Source of the DNA: Geothrix sp.
GTDB lineage: Bacteria > Acidobacteriota > Holophagae > Holophagales > Holophagaceae
Direction: 5' to 3'
Assembly: GCA_031292655.1 (NCBI GenBank)
Contig: JARLGO010000404.1
Coordinates: 1-50,463, forward strand
Length of the DNA: 50,463 nucleotides
The number at the start of each line of letters is the position of its first letter. The stretch's first letter is position 1. Below the pieces are notes generated by a model. That model did not search any database. It was given only the letters and a program-made list of their open reading frames with translations, and had not been told where the DNA came from. Below, in pieces: positions 9,126-18,244 of this stretch. A program made the position numbers and the translations under genes.

Positions 9126-11023
9126 GGGCCCTGTCCCTGGACCGCCAGGTGGTGGTGCGGGCCCTGGCCCTGGCCCTGTCGGCCTGGGTGGCCTTCACCA
9201 TCGCGGCGCTCCAGCACATCCACAACCCCTACTGGGCGGCCATGCCCGTCTGGGTGGTGGCCCAGGCCTCCCGGGGCGTGGTGCTGGAGCGGGCCCTGTT
9301 CCGGGTGCTGGGGACCCTGCTGGGGGCCCTGGCCGGATTCGCCATCCTCCAGGTGCCGGCGTCTCCCTACGCGCAGTTCGCCCTGCTGGGCCTGTGGATG
9401 GCCGTCAACGGGGGCCTGACCCATGTCCTGCGCGGCGTCCACGGCTACGGGGCCCTGCTGGCGGGCGTCACGGCGGCCATCGTCGTCATCCCGGCCGTGC
9501 TGGCCCCCGGGGCCTCGCTGAGCCTCGCCACGGCGCGGGTGGAGTGCACCCTCATCGGGGTGGTGGTGGCCACGGTGATCATCGGGCTGGCGACTCCCCG
9601 GTCGCCCAGCCAGGCCTTCTTCGCCCAGATGCGGCGCCTGGCCGCGGACGCGGTGGCCTGCGCCGCGCAGATGCCACGCCGGGGGGCCGCCGCGCTCGAG
9701 GCCGAGGAGCGCCGGATCCTCGGCGAGATCAGCGAGGTCGAGGCCTCCTCCCGGCTGATCCTGGCCGGCTCCTTCGAGGGCTACCGCCGCCTGCACGACG
9801 TGGATTCCCTGGTGGTGGGCTCGCTGGCCATCATGAGCGCCTCCGCGGCCCTCTGGCCGGAGGCGTCCTCCCTGAGCCCGTCGGACGGGGAGTGGGCCCT
9901 CCAGCTGGACCGGGTGGCGGAGCTGCTCCGGCAGGAGGCCGCACCACGGCTGCCCGGGTCCCCTTCCGCCCCGGCCGGGGACCCGCCGGGGACCGAGCGC
10001 CTGAGGGGGGCCCTGGACCGCATCCTGGCGGCCAGCGCGGCCCTGGAACGGCCCCTCCAGGCCGCGACGCTCCGCCCCTTCCGCCGCCGCCTGGCGGTCC
10101 TCGCGCCCCACCGGGAGTGGTCCCAGGCCGGACGCACGGCCCTGGCCGCGGGCACGGCCACCTTCCTGGCCGCGGCCCTGGCCCATGCCACGGGTTCGCC
10201 CCTGGTCGTCCAGGCCGCGGTGGGGGTGAGCATCTTTTCGCTGGTGCTGGGCTCCCTGGCCCTGCCTCAGCAGATCGCCCCCAAGCTGCTGACCGGGGTG
10301 GTGGGCGGCGCCCTCCTGGCCGTGTTCTACCGGCTCGCGGTGCAGCCCGCCCTCGGGTCGACCGTGGGGCTCCTGCTGTCGATGGTGCCCTTCCTGCTGC
10401 TGGGGGGCCTCCTGCGGGCCCATCCCCGCACGGCCATCGCCGGCGTGGATACCAACATGTGCTTCCTGCTGGCCAGCCAGGCGGGCACCACGGCGGTGGC
10501 CAGCCCCGGGGACGTGATCGGAGGGGCGGCCGCGCTGGCGGCGGCGGCGGGCCTGGTGGCGGGCAACTACATCCTGATGCCCCGAAGCTCGGTCAGGCAG
10601 GCCGAAGAGGCCGTGGACCTGATCCGCCGGGACCTGCTTCGCATGGTGGAGTCCGACCCCGGCGCCGTCGAGGATTGGCGCGCGCGGGGGTCCAGGCAGA
10701 TCCTCCGGCTGTCCCTGCACCTGGGGCGCTCCAAGGACCTGGGGGAGCGCTGGCCCAAGGGGATGCTGGCGGTGCTGAGCCTGGGCCAGGCCATCGAACA
10801 GCTGCACGAGCTCCCGTCCCCCGAGGGGGGGGCGGGGAAGGCCGAAGCCCTCCGCACCCTCCAGCACCTGGCGGAGGACCCGCTGCGGACGGCGGTGGCC
10901 CTCCGGAGCCTGGCCGGGCCCCAGGCCGGGGAAGCCCTGGGCCGGGTGCTTCTCGACCTGGCCCAGAGCCTGGAGGCCTCGACGGACCTGCTGGCCTTCG
11001 GCCGGCCTGGGCCAGAGGCCTGA
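9122..11023 (+). CDS. FUSC-family inner membrane protein
   Basis: Two hydrophobic blocks with FUSC-type YWAAMPVWVVAQASRGVVLERALFRVLGTLLGALAG; ATGA overlap with upstream ABC exporter. Confidence 0.8.
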   Translation: MRALSLDRQVVVRALALALSAWVAFTIAALQHIHNPYWAAMPVWVVAQASRGVVLERALFRVLGTLLGALAGFAILQVPASPYAQFALLGLWMAVNGGLTHVLRGVHGYGALLAGVTAAIVVIPAVLAPGASLSLATARVECTLIGVVVATVIIGLATPRSPSQAFFAQMRRLAADAVACAAQMPRRGAAALEAEERRILGEISEVEASSRLILAGSFEGYRRLHDVDSLVVGSLAIMSASAALWPEASSLSPSDGEWALQLDRVAELLRQEAAPRLPGSPSAPAGDPPGTERLRGALDRILAASAALERPLQAATLRPFRRRLAVLAPHREWSQAGRTALAAGTATFLAAALAHATGSPLVVQAAVGVSIFSLVLGSLALPQQIAPKLLTGVVGGALLAVFYRLAVQPALGSTVGLLLSMVPFLLLGGLLRAHPRTAIAGVDTNMCFLLASQAGTTAVASPGDVIGGAAALAAAAGLVAGNYILMPRSSVRQAEEAVDLIRRDLLRMVESDPGAVEDWRARGSRQILRLSLHLGRSKDLGERWPKGMLAVLSLGQAIEQLHELPSPEGGAGKAEALRTLQHLAEDPLRTAVALRSLAGPQAGEALGRVLLDLAQSLEASTDLLAFGRPGPEA

Positions 11024-11046
11024 TCAGGACCCTTCGCGGGTGCGGG

Positions 11047-12678
11047 TCAACTCCCCTCGCGGAACGTCACCTTGTTGATCTCCGCGAAGGTGGTGATCCC
11101 CGACCGCACCTTCTCGATGGCGCTCTCGCGGAGGAACTGCATGCCCCCCCGGCGGGCGGCGGCCTTCACCTCGCGTACGGGGGCCCGCTGGACGAGCAGT
11201 TCCCGGATCTCGTCGTTGAGGCCCATGAACTCGATGATGGCCTGCCGGCCCCGGAAGCCGGTGCCGTGGCAGTCCACGCAGCCCACGCGGTCGAAGAGGG
11301 TGGCGCTGCGCAGCCAGGCCTCGTCCACGCCGTTCTCCTCCAGCTCCTGGGGCGAAGGCGGCGGGGCAGGGCGCTTGCACTTGGGGCAGAGCACCCGGAC
11401 GAGGCGCTGGGCGAGGATGCAGTTGAGGGAGGAGACGAAGTTGTGGACTTCGACACCCATGTGCTGGAAGCGGCCCAGCACGTCCAGCACGTTGTTCGCG
11501 TGGACCGTGGTGAAGACGAGGTGGCCGGTGAGGGCCGACTGGATGGCGATTTGCGCCGTTTCGGGGTCGCGGATCTCGCCCACCAGGATCTTGTCGGGAT
11601 CGTGGCGGAGGATGGACCGCAGGCCCAGTGCGAAGGTGAGGCCCTTCTTCTCGTTCACGGGGATCTGGGTGACGCCTTCGAGCTGGTACTCGACGGGGTC
11701 CTCGATGGTGATGATCTTGTCCTCGGGGGCCTTGATCTCGCTGAGTACGGCGTAGAGGGTGGTGGTCTTGCCCGAGCCCGTGGGTCCCGTCACGAGGAAC
11801 ATGCCGTAGGGCTCACGGGCGAAGCGGCGCAGGCGCTTCAGCTCATGGTCGGAAAATCCCAGGATCTCCAGCGTCAGGGTCTGGAACTCCTCGGTGAGGT
11901 TCTCCTTGTCGAGGATGCGGATGACCGCGTCCTCGCCATGGATGGTGGGCATGATGCTGACGCGGAAGTCGATGGCCCGGCCCCGCACCTTGAGCTTGAA
12001 GCGGCCGTCCTGGGGTTTCCGCTTCTCGGCGATGTCCAGCTCGGACATGACCTTGATGCGGCTGATGATGGGCGAGGCGAAGCGCCGGTCGATGGGCTCG
12101 GCGGCGGGGTAGAGGCTGCCGTCGATGCGGTACTTAATCTGGAAACCCGTGGCCGTGGTCTCCAGGTGGATGTCCGAGGCCCGCCGCTGCAAGGCGTTGA
12201 AGATGGTGGTGTCCACCAGGCGGACGATGGGGGCCTCGTCCTTGTCCGTGAGGCGCTCCAGGTCCAGGACCTCGTCATCCCAGTCCTCCTCGTGCATCAC
12301 CTGGACCTTGAGGGCCTCGCCGGCCTCGTCCATGACCTTCTGGCCGCTCTCGGATTTCTTGAGCACCTCCTGGATCTGGGCCAGGGGGGCCCCGGCGAAG
12401 CGCAGGGGTCGTTTTAATCTCAGCCGCAGCATGTCCTGGGTGGGGATATCCAGGGGATCGGCCATGGCCAACCACAGGATCCCCTCCCGCTCCTGGACGG
12501 GCACGAAATGATGTTTGAACATCAGATCCAGGGGCAGGGCCTGAAAGAGGCCGAAATCCACCGGCTCGCGGGTGAGATCGAGGGTGGGATACAGCTCGCG
12601 GGCCGACCGGAAGTCGTTTAGATTGCGCTCGGTAGGCTCGGCCGCCTCCGCGGGAACCGGGGTTTTGGGTGTCGACAT
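11047..12678 (-). CDS. Type II secretion / type IV pilus assembly ATPase (GspE/PilB family)
   Basis: GPTGSGKTTTLYAVL, ITIEDPVEYQLEGVTQIPVN, LRSILRHDPDKILVGEIRDPETAQIAIQSALTGHLVFTTVHAN, Zn motif CPKC..CVDC. Confidence 0.93.
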   Translation of the reverse strand: MSTPKTPVPAEAAEPTERNLNDFRSARELYPTLDLTREPVDFGLFQALPLDLMFKHHFVPVQEREGILWLAMADPLDIPTQDMLRLRLKRPLRFAGAPLAQIQEVLKKSESGQKVMDEAGEALKVQVMHEEDWDDEVLDLERLTDKDEAPIVRLVDTTIFNALQRRASDIHLETTATGFQIKYRIDGSLYPAAEPIDRRFASPIISRIKVMSELDIAEKRKPQDGRFKLKVRGRAIDFRVSIMPTIHGEDAVIRILDKENLTEEFQTLTLEILGFSDHELKRLRRFAREPYGMFLVTGPTGSGKTTTLYAVLSEIKAPEDKIITIEDPVEYQLEGVTQIPVNEKKGLTFALGLRSILRHDPDKILVGEIRDPETAQIAIQSALTGHLVFTTVHANNVLDVLGRFQHMGVEVHNFVSSLNCILAQRLVRVLCPKCKRPAPPPSPQELEENGVDEAWLRSATLFDRVGCVDCHGTGFRGRQAIIEFMGLNDEIRELLVQRAPVREVKAAARRGGMQFLRESAIEKVRSGITTFAEINKVTFREGS

Positions 12679-12764
12679 GGATGCATCCTACCGGAAGGAG
12701 GCGGCACCCGGATGGCCGTATTCGGGCAAGGGTCACAACCGACCGTGCGGTCATGTCTGAAACA

Positions 12765-12794
12765 TTGACCCCACCGCGGCCGGCAGACCACAAT
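12765..12794 (+). promoter_or_regulatory. Candidate sigma-70 promoter of the nuo operon
   Basis: TTGACC - 18 nt - CACAAT immediately upstream of the nuoA RBS (GGAGG) and ATG 12815; sequence inspection only. Confidence 0.35.
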
Positions 12795-12814
12795 CAGAAG
12801 GTTCGGGAGGACCC

Positions 12815-13168
12815 ATGCGTGGGTATGCACCAATTCTGCTTCTGGTTCTCATCGCCACGGTCCTGCCGCCCCTGGTCTGGACCCTGTCCAAGCTGCTGAG
12901 ACCCACGTTCGCCAGCGCCAATAAGTACTCGGCCTACGAGTGCGGCATCACCGCCCCCACCGAAGCCCGGGAGAAGTTCAGCGTCCGCTACTACCTGGTG
13001 GCCGTGATGTTCCTCGTGTTCGATGTCGAGACCGTCTTCCTCATGCCCTGGGCGATCCAGATGAAGGAACTGGCGGTGTTCGGCCTCATCGAGATGGGCA
13101 TGTTCCTCTTCCTGCTGCTGTTCGGCTACGGCTACATCTGGACCAAGGGAGCCCTGACATGGGAGTAA
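12815..13168 (+). CDS. nuoA: NADH-quinone oxidoreductase subunit A
   Basis: [44 protein letters not shown]. Confidence 0.95.
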   Translation: MRGYAPILLLVLIATVLPPLVWTLSKLLRPTFASANKYSAYECGITAPTEAREKFSVRYYLVAVMFLVFDVETVFLMPWAIQMKELAVFGLIEMGMFLFLLLFGYGYIWTKGALTWE

Positions 13169-13668
13169 ATCAGCCGACCGCCCTGGAGCATGTGCTCATC
13201 ACCACCAAGGTAGAGAAGGTCATCAACTGGGCCCGGGCTTCCAGCGTGTGGCCCATGACCTTCGGCCTGGCCTGCTGCGCCATCGAGATGATGGCCGCGG
13301 GCGCCAGCAAGTTCGATTTCGACCGCTTCGGCGCGGGCATCTTCCGCGCCACGCCGCGCCAGAGCGACCTGATGATCGTGGCCGGCACCGTCACCTACAA
13401 GATGGCCCCCGTGATCAAGAAGCTCTATGACCAGATGCCCGAGCCCAAGTGGGTGATCGCCATGGGTTCCTGCGCCACCGCCGGCGGCCCCTTCGATTCC
13501 TACCACACCATCCAGGGCGTGGATAAGGTCATCCCGGTGGACGTCTTCATCCCGGGCTGTCCGCCCCGGCCGGAAGCGCTCATCTACGGGTTCCTGAGGC
13601 TGCAGGACAAGATCATGACCAGCAGCATCGCTGACCGGTACAAGGAAATCTTCGAGGAGGTCGGCTGA
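13159..13668 (+). CDS. nuoB: NADH-quinone oxidoreductase subunit B
   Basis: [35 protein letters not shown] cluster N2 ligands; overlaps nuoA end. Confidence 0.96.
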   Translation: MGVNQPTALEHVLITTKVEKVINWARASSVWPMTFGLACCAIEMMAAGASKFDFDRFGAGIFRATPRQSDLMIVAGTVTYKMAPVIKKLYDQMPEPKWVIAMGSCATAGGPFDSYHTIQGVDKVIPVDVFIPGCPPRPEALIYGFLRLQDKIMTSSIADRYKEIFEEVG

Positions 13669-14546
13669 TGACGGAACCGATCGATCCCCAGGCCCCGGGG
13701 GCGCCCGAGGCTCCAGCGGGGCCCTACGTCTACGACTACATGGCGGCGCCGAACCGGCAGGTCGTCCTGCCGAAGACCGTGCCCCTGCCCAGCCTGCGCA
13801 CCTACCAGGCCGAGGTGGCCGCGGCCGCGGCCGCGGACGAGGCCAAGTGGCAGAAGCAGCTGGCCGATTTCGAGGTGGCCAAGGCCAAGGCCGAAGCCGA
13901 GGGCAAGGATGCGCCCAAGGCCCCGGTGCGCGCCGTGCCCCGCAAGGATGACAACGATCTGAAGACGCCCTGGCCCACCGAGGCCCAGGACCCGGACCTG
14001 CTGAAGCTGCGGGAACTGCTGGGCGACCGGGTCGAGGAGGCCTTTGAACAGGCGGGCGAACTCGTCTGCCAGGTGAAGAAGGAAGCCATCCTCGAGGCGC
14101 TCCGGGCCTGCCGGGACGAGGCCGCCCTCAAGTACGAGATGCTGGCCGACCAGTCCGCCACCCACTATCCGGCGGCCAAGGATTTCGCGTTCTCGGTGGT
14201 CTACCACCTGACCAGCATCAGCCGCCGCAAGCGCCTCCGCCTGCGGATCCTGGTGCCGGAGGGCTTCATTCCCGAGAGCGCCTGCCCCCTCTATCCCAGC
14301 GCCAACTGGATGGAGCGCGAGATCTACGACATGCTCGGCATCCGGTTCGCGAACCATCCCGACATGACCCGCATCCTCTGCCCGGAGGACTGGGAGGGCT
14401 ACCCCCTCCGCAAGGAGTACCCGACCGTGGGGCTGGGCCAGCGCGACATCGACTTCCGGGACGATCGCGGCGGCGTGCTCAATCGCCTCGCGATGGAGAA
14501 GGCCGGCCAGATGGGCATCAACCTGAAGCAACCCAAGGCGGACTAG
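13668..14546 (+). CDS. nuoC: NADH-quinone oxidoreductase subunit C with ~107-aa N-terminal extension
   Basis: C-terminal WMEREIYDMLGIRFANHPDMTRILCPEDWEGYPLRKEYPT is canonical NuoC. Confidence 0.95.
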   Translation: MTEPIDPQAPGAPEAPAGPYVYDYMAAPNRQVVLPKTVPLPSLRTYQAEVAAAAAADEAKWQKQLADFEVAKAKAEAEGKDAPKAPVRAVPRKDDNDLKTPWPTEAQDPDLLKLRELLGDRVEEAFEQAGELVCQVKKEAILEALRACRDEAALKYEMLADQSATHYPAAKDFAFSVVYHLTSISRRKRLRLRILVPEGFIPESACPLYPSANWMEREIYDMLGIRFANHPDMTRILCPEDWEGYPLRKEYPTVGLGQRDIDFRDDRGGVLNRLAMEKAGQMGINLKQPKAD

Positions 14547-14555
14547 GAGTGGACG

Positions 14556-15656
14556 GTGTTTAAGAACGAGGAAATGGAGATCAACCTCGGGCCGCAGCAC
14601 CCCTCCACCCACGGTGTGCTCCGGGTGAAGCTGCGCCTCGACGGTGAGACCGTCACCAAGTGCACGCCGGTCATCGGCTATCTGCACCGCGGGGTCGAGA
14701 AGATCTGCGAGAACCAGACCTACTTCCAGGGGCAGGTGTGGACGGACCGCATGGACTATGTGGCCTCCATCAGCAACAATCTGGGCTGGGCCGAGGGCGT
14801 GGAGAAGCTGTTCGGCATCGAGGTGCCGCGGCGGGCCAAGTACATCCGCACCATGCTCACCGAGCAGAACCGCCTCGCCTCCCACCTGCTGTGGCTGGCG
14901 ACCCACGCCCTGGACATCGGGGCCATGACGGTCTTCCTCTACGCCTTCCGGGAACGCGAGTACCTGCTCGACCTCTTCGAGGCCTTCTGCGGCGCGCGCC
15001 TGACCACCACGGCCTTCCGCATCGGCGGCCTGCGGGAGGACCTGCCCCCGGGCTTCATCAAGAGCGCCCAGGCCTTCCAGGACCGTTTCCTGGCCTGCAT
15101 CGATGAATACGAGGACCTCCTCACCGAGAATCGGATCTGGAAGAAGCGCACGGTCGGGGTGGCCAAGCTCAATGCGGAGGACTGCATCGCCCTGGGCGTG
15201 ACGGGCCCCGTGCTGCGCGCGGCGGGCGTGCCCTACGACATCCGCAAGGCCTTCCCCAACGCGGCCTACGCGGAAATGGACTTCGAGATCCCCACCCGCC
15301 CCGAGGCGGACACCTACGCCCGGTACCTGGTGCGCCTGGCCGAGATGCGGCAGAGCCACCGCATCATCCAGCAGTGCATCGACGGCCTGCCCGAAGGCCC
15401 CGTGATGGCCAAGATCCCCAAGATCCTCCGGTCGGAGGTGAACGAGGTCTACCATCCCATCGAGGCCCCCAAGGGCGAGCTGGGCTACTACTTCGTAGGC
15501 GAGAAGGGCGGCACCATGCCCTATCGCATGCATGTCCGGGCCCCGAGTTTCGTGAACCTGCAGGCCCTCTCCAAGATGACCGAAGGCCGACTCCTGGCCG
15601 ACGTGATCGCCGCCATCGGCACCCTCGACGTGGTGCTGGGCGAGATTGACCGCTGA
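14556..15656 (+). CDS. nuoD: NADH-quinone oxidoreductase subunit D
   Basis: [60 protein letters not shown] start. Confidence 0.96.
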   Translation: MFKNEEMEINLGPQHPSTHGVLRVKLRLDGETVTKCTPVIGYLHRGVEKICENQTYFQGQVWTDRMDYVASISNNLGWAEGVEKLFGIEVPRRAKYIRTMLTEQNRLASHLLWLATHALDIGAMTVFLYAFREREYLLDLFEAFCGARLTTTAFRIGGLREDLPPGFIKSAQAFQDRFLACIDEYEDLLTENRIWKKRTVGVAKLNAEDCIALGVTGPVLRAAGVPYDIRKAFPNAAYAEMDFEIPTRPEADTYARYLVRLAEMRQSHRIIQQCIDGLPEGPVMAKIPKILRSEVNEVYHPIEAPKGELGYYFVGEKGGTMPYRMHVRAPSFVNLQALSKMTEGRLLADVIAAIGTLDVVLGEIDR

Positions 15657-15667
15657 GGACGACACCG

Positions 15668-16837
15668 ATGCCGATCCAAGCCATTCCGATGACGCTTACC
15701 CAGACCCTGGTCATGGGCCTGCTCCAGATCGTGGTCGTGTTGATCGCGGTCTTCCTTATCGTGCCCCTGCTGACCTTCGCCGAACGCAAGGTGATCGGCT
15801 ACATCCAGGTCCGCCTGGGCGCCACCCGCCTCGCCGGCGGCCACGTGGGGATCACCGGGCCCATGAACCGGATCATGTGGAGCATGGGCAAGGTGCCCGT
15901 GCTCTCCATCCTCCGCGGCCTGCCCATCATCATCGCCGATGCCCTCAAGCTCATCACCAAGGAGGACATCATCCCGGCCAAGGCGGATCGCGGCGTGTTC
16001 ACGTTGGCCCCCATCATTTCCGTGATGGCCGCCTTCGGCGTCTTCGCCGCCGTCGCCTACTATCCCGGCGTGATGTTCATCCTGCCCAAGGGCTTTCCCA
16101 TCATCGGCGGCCTGCCCTTCCAGGGCTTCATCACCGACGTCAACGTGGGCCTGCTCTTCATCCTCGGCCTGGCCTCCGTCGGGGTGTACGGCATCGTCCT
16201 GGGCGCCTGGGCCTCGAACTCGAAGTACCCCCTCCTCGGCGGCCTGCGCTCCGCCGCCCAGATCGTCAGCTACGAAGTGCCGCTGACCCTGAGCCTGCTG
16301 GTGCCCGTGCTGCTGGCCGGGAGCCTCAACTTCAAGGACATGTCCGTCCTGCTGGCCACGGGCAAGGGCCTCCACCCCCTGGCCATCATCCCCCTGTTCA
16401 TCGGCTTCTTCGTCTACCTGACCTGCGGCTTCGCGGAAACCAATCGCGTCCCCTTCGACCTCCCGGAGGCGGAAACCGAGCTGGTGGCGGGCTTCCATAC
16501 CGAGTACTCGGGCATGAAGTTCGGATTCTTCTACCTGGCCGAATACGCCAACATGATCGTCGTTTCGGCCCTCGCCACGGCCTTCTTCCTGGGCGGGCAC
16601 TACCTGCTACCCTTCGGCCTCCAGCGGTTCATCCCCGAGACGGTGCCCTTCCTCGGCCAGCCCAGCTTCATCTTCTTCCTGGGCAAGGTCTCGTTCATCC
16701 TGTTCGTCTTCCTGTGGGTCCGCGCCACGCTGCCGCGCTACCGGTACGACCAGCTCATGGACGTGGCCTGGAAGTACCTGCTCCCGCTGACCCTGGTGAA
16801 CCTGTTCATCGCGGCCCTCATCCGCTTCGCGTTCTGA
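15668..16837 (+). CDS. nuoH: NADH-quinone oxidoreductase subunit H
   Basis: ERKVIGYIQVRLG, CGFAETNRVPFDLPEAETELVAGFHTEYSGMKFGFFYLAEY. Confidence 0.97.
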   Translation: MPIQAIPMTLTQTLVMGLLQIVVVLIAVFLIVPLLTFAERKVIGYIQVRLGATRLAGGHVGITGPMNRIMWSMGKVPVLSILRGLPIIIADALKLITKEDIIPAKADRGVFTLAPIISVMAAFGVFAAVAYYPGVMFILPKGFPIIGGLPFQGFITDVNVGLLFILGLASVGVYGIVLGAWASNSKYPLLGGLRSAAQIVSYEVPLTLSLLVPVLLAGSLNFKDMSVLLATGKGLHPLAIIPLFIGFFVYLTCGFAETNRVPFDLPEAETELVAGFHTEYSGMKFGFFYLAEYANMIVVSALATAFFLGGHYLLPFGLQRFIPETVPFLGQPSFIFFLGKVSFILFVFLWVRATLPRYRYDQLMDVAWKYLLPLTLVNLFIAALIRFAF

Positions 16838-16847
16838 GGGAGGACCC

Positions 16848-17357
16848 ATGAGCTTTCTGAGAACCCTCATCCCCTTCGACATCGCCGGTGGCATGTCCCT
16901 CACGGGCCGCTACTTCGGCAAGGTGTTCTTCTCCGCGAACCGGAAGAAGGTGCGCACCCAGATCAAGCACTTCACGCAGGAATACCCCGAGGTCAAGGTG
17001 CGCCTGCAGCCCCGGTTCCGCGGCCGGCTCACCCTGCTGAAGGACGAGCAGGGCGAGATCAAGTGCGTCTGCTGCCTGGCCTGCGAGAAGATCTGCCCCA
17101 CCCAGGTCATCACGATCGAGAAGGGCAAGAAGGAGGGGCGCAAGATGCCCTTCCCGGTGCGCTACGACTTCGAGATGGAGCGTTGCATCTTCTGCGAGTT
17201 CTGCGTGGAGAGCTGCGGCTTCGACTCCATCATCCTGAACCACCAGTTCGAGCTGGCCGCCTACAACCGGGAGGACTTCTCCATCGGGATGGAGGGTCTG
17301 GGCCAGAACATGTTCGAGCCCTCGCCCGTGGGCAGGCAGAGCGTGGCTGAGGACTGA
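16848..17357 (+). CDS. nuoI: NADH-quinone oxidoreductase subunit I
   Basis: Two 4Fe-4S motifs CVCCLACEKICP and CIFCEFCVESCG. Confidence 0.94.
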   Translation: MSFLRTLIPFDIAGGMSLTGRYFGKVFFSANRKKVRTQIKHFTQEYPEVKVRLQPRFRGRLTLLKDEQGEIKCVCCLACEKICPTQVITIEKGKKEGRKMPFPVRYDFEMERCIFCEFCVESCGFDSIILNHQFELAAYNREDFSIGMEGLGQNMFEPSPVGRQSVAED

Positions 17358-17390
17358 ACCCATCGCGACGCGCATTTCCGAGGATGCCCC

Positions 17391-17942
17391 ATGGAACATC
17401 AACTTGAAACGATCGGCCGGAACATGTTCGCCATCTTTGGCGTCATGGCCCTGTGTGGCGCGGGGTTCATGGTGGCCTCGAAGAGCGCCGTCCACAGCGT
17501 GCTCGGCTTCCTCTTCGCCATGCTGTGCGTCGCCGGCTGCTTTCTCTCCCTGGACGCCGAGTTCCTGGGCATGGCCCAGATCCTGGTCTATGCCGGTGGC
17601 ATCGTGGTGCTCTTCCTCTTCGTGGTCATGCTCGTGGAACTGAGCAAGTTCAAGGAGAGGGGGGTCTTCCAGCTCCAGACCCGGTCCGCGGTCATCGCCG
17701 TCATCATCGGCGCCGCCGCCTTCCTCGTGGCCTTCCGGAAGCTGCTGTTCGGGGCGGCCTCCCCGGAGGCGCTGGTGCTGCGACCCGACCTGGCCCAGGG
17801 ACTGGCCGTGGCCCAGCAGAACGCTCAGGCCGTGAGCCGGGGCCTCTTCTCGGACTACCTCCTTCCCTTCGAGATCCTCAGCGTGATCCTCCTGGTGGCC
17901 CTGGTGGGCGCGGTGGTCCTGGCAAAGACGGAGCGGGTGTGA
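17391..17942 (+). CDS. nuoJ: NADH-quinone oxidoreductase subunit J
   Basis: FLGMAQILVYAGGIVVLFLFVVMLVEL. Confidence 0.93.
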   Translation: MEHQLETIGRNMFAIFGVMALCGAGFMVASKSAVHSVLGFLFAMLCVAGCFLSLDAEFLGMAQILVYAGGIVVLFLFVVMLVELSKFKERGVFQLQTRSAVIAVIIGAAAFLVAFRKLLFGAASPEALVLRPDLAQGLAVAQQNAQAVSRGLFSDYLLPFEILSVILLVALVGAVVLAKTERV

Positions 17943-18244
17943 TGGTCAACCTCAACACGGTCCTACTCATCTCTTCGCTCCTGTTCGCCATCGGGATCGC
18001 CGGCGTGCTGGTCCGCCGCAACGCCCTGGTGATCCTCATGAGCATCGAGCTCATGCTCAACGCCGCCAACCTGAACTTCATCGCCTTCGCCCGCCACAGC
18101 GGTTCCGTCTCCGGCCAGGCCTTCGCCCTCCTGGTGATGGGCTTCGCCGCCGCCGAGGTGGCGGTGGGCCTCGCCCTGGTGGTGGCGCTCTACCGCAAGC
18201 GCGACACCGTCCAGGTGGACGACATCAACCTGCTGAAGGGATGA
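17942..18244 (+). CDS. nuoK: NADH-quinone oxidoreductase subunit K
   Basis: LVRRNALVILMSIELMLNAANLNFIAFAR...AAAEVAVGLALVVALYR; starts within the nuoJ stop. Confidence 0.95.
   Translation: MVNLNTVLLISSLLFAIGIAGVLVRRNALVILMSIELMLNAANLNFIAFARHSGSVSGQAFALLVMGFAAAEVAVGLALVVALYRKRDTVQVDDINLLKG

Noticed and set aside
8159-10867. 902-aa - strand ORF
   Set aside because: Antisense to the ABC exporter and FUSC genes, which have clear conserved motifs; Gly/Gln/His/Arg-biased shadow.
9394-12417. 1007-aa + strand ORF
   Set aside because: Out-of-frame through FUSC and antisense to gspE; no recognisable domain, compositionally spurious.
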